A stretch of 64,000 bases of DNA from NCBI RefSeq assembly GCF_910592395.1, contig NC_088315.1, positions 11,536,501-11,600,500 of the forward strand, given 5' to 3'. The notes under the pieces were generated by a model. It searched no databases. It saw only the letters and a list, made by a program, of their open reading frames with translations, and had not been told where the DNA came from. Position 1 is the stretch's first letter. Every line of letters starts with the position of its first letter. This DNA comes from Lineus longissimus (taxonomy: Eukaryota > Nemertea > Pilidiophora > Heteronemertea > Lineidae). Below are positions 56,860 to 64,000 of this stretch, piece after piece. Made by a program: the position numbers and the translations under genes.

Positions 56860-58689
56860 ACGGATCGGTCTGTTCATACAGGGTGATACAGAGAAAATTG
56901 GGGGCCTGTCATGCATTATGCATGGATAAGGTTGACGACTATGTCTAGGCCTAATTGTCTATGATTGACTGATATTTTATAACAAACGATGAATAAAAGA
57001 AGCCTAGTCATGTATGTTTATTACCGAAGTTTGCGGATGAAAATTTCCTTCGCCGTGAGCGATTTCTTACATCTTCCAGTACGCATCGAGGGATGCAGAG
57101 ATCTTTGTGACGTCACCAGTTCTAAGCGGTTTTTTTATTCACGTGTGTGTTTGTCCTATGATCTCGTGCATCAAGTACCGAGCATAATACTTTATCGTCT
57201 ATGGAATACAAAACAATCATAAAAACTAATTTTTGCTTCCATTGAAGAGAAATAAAATATTTTAACGACCACAGCGCGTTGCCAATTGATGACGTCATCC
57301 TCCACATTAAAAATGTTGGCTTCTGAACGAACTGGCAAATTGCTATCAATAAAGTCAGCTGGGACGAGACTGTCAGTTGGGAGGGTATAAATCGTGGAAG
57401 GAACGCACCCGATTTCCCGCGCTATTTGCACAGTGATTCCATGGTTTACATTGAATATTCCAAGGTTTATCAGTGTTTCCAAGGTTTCACTAATTCCATA
57501 CTTTATCAACTACCAAATGATCTTGGTCTTTCAGTTAAGCAAATTATCACCACGTTGCATTGTATGTACAGCTGTTTTTACAACTCAGCCAATTTTGAGG
57601 CAATGGTCCTGTTGTGTTCTTTTATCCCCCTATGTGCCGCTAGTGTACACACACATGAAGAAGTAATGAGTGTCGCCATGGTAGAGCTTAGGCCAATCCA
57701 GTGGGTGGGTTGTAATGTGGAAATTAGCAATAATAGCTCACAGTGTATATTTTTCCTTCCGGATTTAATTGTTTTCCACTGCAATGTGGATTACTTTGAT
57801 TTGTATCTCTGGTAAAATCTTAAACTGCACTGAAAATGACATCTGCCAATTTCTACTGAAGTGACATGATCAGACATTATGCTTACGTCCTATTGACAAG
57901 ACGTATTACAAAACGTTATTTATTATTATGACATACCCTGACCTGGGATTTTAGAATTTTAGAACTGTTCTCTTCAGGGACAACTCTAGGCCTACTGAGG
58001 ATGATTGAACCAACAAAGCAATTTTCAATGACTAAAAAAACAAGGCTATTTACTCTGTTTCATTTGTAAAGAACATGTGACTATGTTATAATCAATTTCA
58101 GCAACAAGCACCTACTGTGATTTCTGGAGTACCTGTCAAAGATGGGCTTTAAGAGGCAGAGATACTGGGTGCATTTTTCTGAAAATTTTACAAGTCCGAA
58201 ACCTGAAACATGAAATAAAATAAATAATGCTCCTTGCTAACTTATATCAAAAATATATCTGGGTTCAGTAACAAATATTGACTATATAAAACAGTCTTTC
58301 AGGTTGACAAATCTTCCTAATAATGAGAAACAAAGGAATATTTTGGTGAAATGGATAAGCAAACCTGTTGACTTTTCTCTGCCCAAAACCATATCAATGC
58401 GTGAATAAGGGTTATTTGCTAGGGCAAGCTGGTATTTTGCAGAAAAAATCGCCTACATGTAGATAGTTTATGAGTAAAATGGTGATTTTATTTGCAGCTC
58501 TTTCAATTTTTCTGATGGGCTTGATCATGAGGTTTTGAAAGGAACCAGTTTTGGATCCACCTTGCACTGAAGGACAATGTACAGACATGGGCATCGGCCT
58601 ACACATTTATACTAGTATATTAAAGTATATGGCAAATCTGTGGCCTTTCCAGGAATTTTATTAGATAATCCTGAAGTATGGTGACTTAA
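56860..58689. other. Stretch without a supported gene
   Basis: Frames of 60-129 codons at 57192-57815 on both strands begin with non-ATG codons or show no domain. If the promoter-like cluster at 56.8 kb is real, a non-coding first exon could lie at the start of this stretch. No tRNA or other RNA seen. Confidence 0.5.
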
Positions 58690-59632
58690 CGGTTTATGCC
58701 TGTTTCGCCTATTCCTGTTTCGCCTATTCCTGTTTCGCCTATTTCCTACAATACCCTACAATAAATCGACTCTCCCAGGGGGAACCTTAGGGATCATGTC
58801 CATTTTATGGGGAAATGTGAGGGGACAATTGGATAATGTTAACGATGTGATGACAATTTGACTAATCAAATGCCATCAACTTTGTTAACAAACCATGCCA
58901 TGACCGTTTTTAAAGAGTCATCTTGAAAGCGGGGACAGTCCGGGACTTATTTGACCATATGACCATACTGACACACAGTAAAAACTAGAGTAAAGCAGTC
59001 GCTTATTTTATAAAAACAGGAATTCATGAGTTTTTGATAAAAATACATAATACTGTACATTCTCATAATTATTTAATCAAAATCAGCTGTAAAATCCATG
59101 TCATAGTAAAGAACAATGTATCTATAGGTATTCTTTCTGTTACGAAGCTAGTTACTGACTAAGACAAAAAAAGAGAATCCACAATATAAAATGCAGGCCT
59201 AATGAACCTTAATCAAATCTAATGAAAGGGTAAAACTGTCTTACTATTTTATTTCTTGCCTTTTAAAATAAGCTTAAACATAAGCCGATGTAAGCTATGT
59301 ATAATTTTCCAAAGTTATTCCGAATAATACTGAAATAATTGACATGTCGCTGAATCCATTATTTCAGACTTTATTCTTAATGATAGCCTTTAACACTATA
59401 GTAAGGGACGGTTCATATTCCTACGTCTGTGGGGAGGTTAGCAATACATTTGAATAGGCGAAACAGGAATAGGCGAAACAGGAATTAGGCGAAACAGGAA
59501 TAGGCGAAACAGGAAGTAGGCGAAACAGGAAGTAGGCCAATCAGGAATAGGCGAATAAGGAATTAGGCGAAACAGGAATAGGCGGAACAGGAATAGGCGG
59601 AACAGGAATAGTCGAAACAGGAATACACCAAC
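58690..59632. mobile_element. TTAA-flanked non-autonomous DNA transposon with minisatellite arms
   Basis: TTAA flanks both sides (58686-58689 and 59633-59636). The left arm has three copies of the 15-bp unit CCTGTTTCGCCTATT (58699-58743). The right arm has about 11 copies of its reverse complement (AATAGGCGAAACAGG and 16-bp variants, 59453-59627). Outside the units the two ends resemble each other in inverted orientation (CGGTTTATGCC against GTTGGTGTATTCC). TTAA target sites are typical of piggyBac and Kolobok elements. The interior has no coding frame. Confidence 0.65.
59453..59627 (+). repeat. 15-16-bp minisatellite, about 11 units
   Basis: Units AATAGGCGAAACAGG, AATTAGGCGAAACAGG, AAGTAGGCGAAACAGG and AATAGGCGGAACAGG follow each other without gaps. 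It forms the right arm of the TTAA-flanked element; the left arm (58699-58743) is the same unit inverted. Confidence 0.9.
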
Positions 59633-59813
59633 TTAACAGCCAGCATGGCCAAGAACAGCTATGTAAGAGCTTGGTGAAATGAAATTCATATTACATGACT
59701 TGTCCATTAATCGATGGTTTGCAAAGCTTTATGCCACTTGTATAGCTTATTAGGCCCACCAGCAATTTTGGCGGTGTGACCTCACAGCAAGTTGGTGGGA
59801 GGAGTTATGTATG

Positions 59814-59873
59814 TTGGTTTAGTGGTATATACGCAAATCAATCTTGGTTTAGTGGTATATACGCAAATCAATC
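59814..59873 (+). repeat. 30-bp unit duplicated in tandem
   Basis: The unit begins TTGGTTTAGTGGTATATACG and is repeated exactly at 59814-59843 and 59844-59873. A simple recent tandem duplication. Confidence 0.95.
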
Positions 59874-60584
59874 TGAGCACGCTCTATTGGAATATTTTGG
59901 CACTTTGTACTCCTCATGACCATCACACTCACTCACGACAGGCAGTTTGGGCCAAAAACAGATATGCATGATGTCTCCTAGGGCAGAGTTTCTTAACTAT
60001 TGTTTAAATTTCCCTGTTCGGCTATAAGGGGAGAGCATTAGCGTCATTTTGAGACTCTAACAATTACAATCCTCCAAAAACTGCGACCGCCAGGTAGGGA
60101 TTGAAAAGTGGCAATTTCATTCAAAAATTGAGGAAATCAAAGTTAGAGGGTTTTTTGAACTAATCTGTTTTTGATACCACCTATATGGGAGAACGGTTTC
60201 GACACTATGCGTTAAAAAGTTTGGAGTTTAAATGAAATTATCGGTTGTTTTGGACATAAAAATGATGAAAATTTGGACATTAAGTACATGTATGTGTCGG
60301 TGAAAAAGTTTCGACATTATGCGTCGGTTTCGACATCATCGGTTGTAACAGGCCGCGTTTCGATGCCTGCGGAATTTGATTACATCCATGGCTACTTTTA
60401 AACTACACATAAATCTAAACGATGTACAATTTGTATTTGTATTCCTTTTTTTTTTTTGAAGATGCATTTCCTCTAATTCAGGGAAGACGAGTTGTCAGGA
60501 ATGCGCGCATGGCGTATACATGTAACAGCCAAGGCCTAATCCTGAAATCCTTTGTTTCTAATACCGGGAAACTAAGGTATGGAA

Positions 60585-60599
60585 CCCCCCCCCCCCCCC
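60585..60599 (+). repeat. Poly-C tract, 15 bases
   Basis: Homopolymer of C between GGAA and GTTTC. The length is likely to vary and to be error-prone in sequencing. Confidence 0.95.
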
Positions 60600-60791
60600 G
60601 TTTCATAACAAGGAGGACATTAAAACAGAAACAACTAAAAGTTTAATACCCGTCAGGTTGCTGCCACTGTGACTAGTGTATTGATGGGTTTTGCTCCAAT
60701 GCCGACTGGTCCTTTCCATCGTACATCACACATGCCAAGCCCACTTAGATCCCGCCTCTTGCAAACAGGGCTTAAAACATGACTCCTCTTA

Positions 60792-61893
60792 AAGCCTGCA
60801 GCGCACTAGCCACCAACTTCGGCGTTCACAGGCGTTTTTTGCCGCAAGAGTCCTGAATGCCTGAAAAATCCCTAGTCCGCTACGAACGACGTCGGCGAAC
60901 GCGACTTGACGCCACTTGCCGCAACTAAACGCCAAATATCTAACAAGTTTGATTTTTGACGCGTGTCGCCGCGCTTGAACGCAAGAAGATGTCTCACTAG
61001 CCGGTGAGGAGGCCAGGCCTACCTACCTCCAAAAATGACGCGACGTCATTTCATGCATACCCCTGTTCCAGCGGCTGTAGACTTGGCAGTATCAAATACA
61101 TCTGGCTAAGTTTCAACGTTGTCTAGACATACAGTCATGCATAGACTGATGCAGCACAATGCATGAGACACCCTGTATGTTAAGGCAAATTTGTAAAATT
61201 TCTCCTTTATGCCTTATAATTTCAAGATTAACAAGGATGGTGAAAAAAAAATTTCATACACATCTACTCATCACCTTGAGAAAGCCAACTGACGACTATT
61301 TCAATCTTTTATATAAAAATAGGCTGTCGTTGCGGCTTTTGTTTGAGTTTTTTGCCCTCGAAAGTTTACCTTGAGAACATGTGCAATCTCACAGGAACCA
61401 GTCGATGTCAACATCCTGTTGACTTATAAATTTCATGCGGGGCCTGCTCACCGCGTAAGTGCACAGAAGAAACTGGTATTTTTCTCAAATAATCGTCAGA
61501 GCTTCCCCTTCACAAAAAACATCGGACATTTACATTTGAACACGTAGCAATAGGGATAGAGTAGGCCCATCTGTATTCATGGTAATCACTCGAGATTGAA
61601 AAACTAGTTTTTTGGCCGACCTGATCACCACTGGCTAGTGAGACCAGAAACCAGGTGTGCTACGGATGGCCGCCTGACTTGGCGTCGGCGGCGAGGCTAT
61701 GGTCAATCAGCTTGCGTCTTAATGTCACATGATTTCAAAATGGCAGCCTAAATTGGGGGAAAAGACGCTACTGGACGCCAATTCTGGGCAAGTGTGCTCT
61801 GACCGGGATCCACTGGCCGCCAACTTTGGCGCCGAGAGGCGTCAGCCGAACGCTTCTTGTCGCCAAAGTTGGCGGCTAGTGTGCTGCAGACTT
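60792..61893. mobile_element. TA-flanked non-autonomous DNA transposon with imperfect terminal inverted repeats
   Basis: The left end AAGCCTGCAGCGCACTAGCC and the reverse complement of the right end AAGTCTGCAGCACACTAGCC are the starts of inverted repeats of about 33 bp with four mismatches. TA lies on both sides (60790-60791 and 61894-61895), the target duplication expected for Tc1/mariner-type elements. The 1,102-bp interior has several internal partial copies of the end motif (ACTAGCC near 60995, CTGGCTAGTGAG near 61630, CGCCAACTTTGGCG near 61818) and no transposase frame. Confidence 0.65.
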
Positions 61894-63310
61894 TACGGAG
61901 TAAGTATGTATCGAGTGAAAAGGTCTGATATTGTCAGGATAACTTAGATCCGTTCTAAATTGCCTGACGCGAATACATGACGTTGCCTCCTTCGAGTACA
62001 ACTGTGGCTTCAGATGAACAGTCCATAACAATTGCACGAGGCTTCCAACTGAAGCCAATTGGTAATAACTGATCGACGGGACTATTATTTAGACTACGAA
62101 ATTGCTGTAGCTCAGACATGTTTTGTCATGTCACCACATGTATCATGTATGAAGGCTAACCGTGGCATCCCCAAGACATGTCTCGTTTTTGTCCATCCAT
62201 TATTTCAAGTCGCTCAGATACATTGGTAACAACAGACCATATATTATGTTGCAGCAAGAAGCTCCAGTGATGCACTGTAAAAGAAGTACAGAAAACCGGT
62301 ATTCTGCTACATTGTACTGTATTGAAATACCTTAACTTATTCAGATCGTGGAAGTAAGCTTACACACGCATGACAAGTGAATTATGTGTCGAAATTGAAT
62401 TTACAACCGAATGTGTCCATATCATGCTGAAGTGCTCGCAAACGTTTTTTTTCCTCATCTATCGCAGTTTCGGGCGATAAAAGAGCATTAAGTGCAGGTC
62501 GTAGCCATGACCAATTATTATCACAGGCAAATGCGGTGACCACAAAACCGAATAGATGATCATCGCATATTGATGCAACAAAAAACCTATAATTGTTAAT
62601 CGCTTTACTTCATGGCTAGCAGTGTCACCTGTCACCTTTTGAAAATATTTCTGTTGCAACATAGTTTGCTATGACTCTGAAGGTTAGGGTGTATTCTCTG
62701 CGATGAGATCAGGAGACGTAGTCCCTCTCATGTCATTCGTCTTTCTGTCATTCTGTCTTTTCTCGCATGGAATGAGACGTGCCAAAAATATAGATAATTC
62801 CTTGTAGATGACATGAATTCTTCCTTGAACAATTTTTGTTGATTAGTTTGGTTATTTCTAGTTAATTACATAGTTTGAAAAGTACCAAAACAATCTGAAT
62901 TGATTACAATGAGCTAATTATTATAGTTAACGCCCGATCACGCGCGTGGAGAAAAATTAGCGCAAATTGACTATATTCAAAGAGAAAATTAATGAAGATG
63001 ATCAGGTTGATTATGTATAAAGAACCGCAAACGCAGTGCGAATCAGCTTTTTATTTGATTACTGTTAGAGTTGATTAAAGGCCATATATCTAGGTTTGAA
63101 ACATGCTTGATACTCATGAAATATGTTGAGGGTAAAAAAAAAGATCCCAGACATTAAAACAATTCTAATAATAAAGTCATTATTTAGTTATTTCAATTTT
63201 CAATTTTAAACTATTTGAATTTCCCACCATACACAACTTTAGATTAGTTCCACGTGTGGCCGCTAGGGATTTGTTGATGACGTAGATCAGGCTATTCAGA
63301 ACAAAGCAAG
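61894..63310. other. Non-coding stretch, nothing recognised
   Basis: AT-rich sequence without a supported gene, RNA or repeat. Frames up to 86 codons here lack domains. Confidence 0.55.
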
Positions 63311-63331
63311 ATGGCTTCCGCATACAGTTCA
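63311..63331 (+). CDS. Possible short first coding exon (MASAYSS)
   Basis: AAGATGGCTTCC gives a strong start context at 63311. Seven codons later a donor-like GTGAGT (63332-63337) follows in phase 0. Reading through gives a stop after 13 codons. No downstream exon lies in the window. It is weak and could be chance. Confidence 0.15.
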
Positions 63332-63606
63332 GTGAGTGAGAGCTGTCACTGACATGGCTGTCACTGACACTGACCTGTGTCGCTGTCACCTTGCTATGGC
63401 TGGAACACAAGAAGACACTATGCGGTATCACAGGCCCCAATAGGGCCTACACATTATGTATAACAACCGACCTCAGCAGCCTCGGGCATTAAATGCAATT
63501 GACATGGTTGTGTAGCCACTGTACAGTGGATGACATGTGCCATTTGGGTAGTATGAGTGTTGTGTGCATCAGCAGTGTATAAATCATGAAATAGTGTTCA
63601 ACTCAC

Positions 63607-63960
63607 TTCTTGATGTTTATGTTTTCTGGCTAACGAACGTTCCTTTGGAGGCTGTCGCATGTAAGTGGGGTTGGTCAAATCGAATACAGATGGAACAGCT
63701 GTTTTTAACAAGTGGCATTTAATATTTAGTTGGATGCAGATATCCGGCTTCATGTGATAATCCGTATCGAGAAAGTGACCACTGCAAAGTTTGGCCGAAG
63801 GCCCAGGCTTCCAACACTCCAAACGTTTGCATTTCCAAATCCACAGCTTCCTCCTCTCTCGTTCAACTGGCTTTGGAAATTCATGAAAATGGGTCCCATC
63901 CGTCATTCGATTGTTCTTTGTGCTATCCTTGACACAATTCGGAGCCACACAATACACCAT
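63607..63960 (-). CDS. THAP-type zinc-finger protein, first coding exon
   Basis: ATG at 63960-63958 in strong context (A at -3, G at +4). Residues 1-93 form a THAP domain, a C2CH zinc-coordinating DNA-binding fold: Cys4, Cys9, Cys59 and His62 (C-X4-C-X49-C-X2-H), conserved FP at 28-29, Trp40, and the closing AVPSVF motif at 88-93. After residue 118 a consensus splice donor, GTGAGT (63606-63601), follows in phase 0; reading through gives a stop two codons later. The gene therefore probably continues in exons further left on the minus strand, which I could not identify. THAP proteins include transcription regulators and P-element-like transposases, and this exon alone cannot tell which. Confidence 0.85.
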
Positions 63961-64000
63961 AGTGAATGAAACACATTACTTCGAGGTGTGCATAATTAAT

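Larger units (their letters stand above)
59633..60791. other. Non-coding stretch with minor repeats
   Basis: It holds a 30-bp perfect tandem duplication at 59814-59873, a loose set of GTTTCGACA...ATGCG repeats at about 60187-60345, and a run of 15 C at 60585-60599. No gene recognised; the 74-codon frame at 60422-60646 runs through the poly-C tract and has no domain. Confidence 0.55.

Noticed and set aside
57192-57815. Overlapping frames of 75-129 codons on both strands
   Set aside because: The longest begin with TTG rather than ATG and none shows a recognisable domain or splice context.

Overview
The window looks like a piece of a metazoan nuclear genome, probably a marine invertebrate; I cannot place it more finely. 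The evidence is a BEL/Pao retrotransposon, a non-LTR retrotransposon, a Toll-like receptor gene with an upstream splice acceptor, a THAP zinc-finger exon with a splice donor, and several short inverted-repeat transposons. There are no operons, and about half of the window is tandem satellite.

Layout. Positions 1-19187 and 29078-42068 are one satellite array with a monomer of about 58 bp. It is cut in two by a 9,890-bp BEL/Pao element (19188-29077). The element has 1,614-bp LTRs that differ at about six positions and a 5-bp target duplication, TACAG, that falls inside a satellite monomer. The array has higher-order structure: multi-kilobase direct duplications, an A-B-B-A-B block order in the right half, and one block of about 4 kb in inverted orientation (14248-18277). 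Its right edge decays into unique sequence near 42068, and its left edge is outside the window. The BEL element encodes Gag, protease, RT, RNase H and integrase, but the integrase is broken by a frame change at about 26476 that removes the region of the first catalytic acidic residue.

Positions 44.1-49.4 kb hold a non-LTR retrotransposon: ORF1, then ORF2 (apurinic-type endonuclease plus RT) linked by an ATGA stop/start overlap. ORF2 has two frame breaks in the RT. A tRNA-derived SINE-like sequence (minus strand) lies at about 51.07-51.21 kb. On the minus strand, 53673-51542 is the main exon of a Toll-like receptor (leucine-rich repeats, transmembrane helix, TIR) with one single-base frameshift.

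The right quarter (53.7-64 kb) is mostly non-coding but rich in short DNA transposons: a 951-bp element with 25-bp inverted ends and an 11-bp target duplication (55473-56423), a TTAA-flanked element whose arms are 15-bp minisatellites (58690-59632), and a TA-flanked element with imperfect inverted ends of about 35 bp (60792-61893). A promoter-like cluster (CArG, CACCC, CCAAT, TATAAATA) lies at 56763-56829 with perfect CRE octamers around it. A THAP-domain first exon (minus, 63960-63607) closes the window.

I found no clearly new multi-gene system. The most notable observations are the architecture of the satellite array, the recent BEL insertion with a damaged integrase, the frameshifted Toll-like receptor, and the three structurally distinct non-autonomous DNA transposons.
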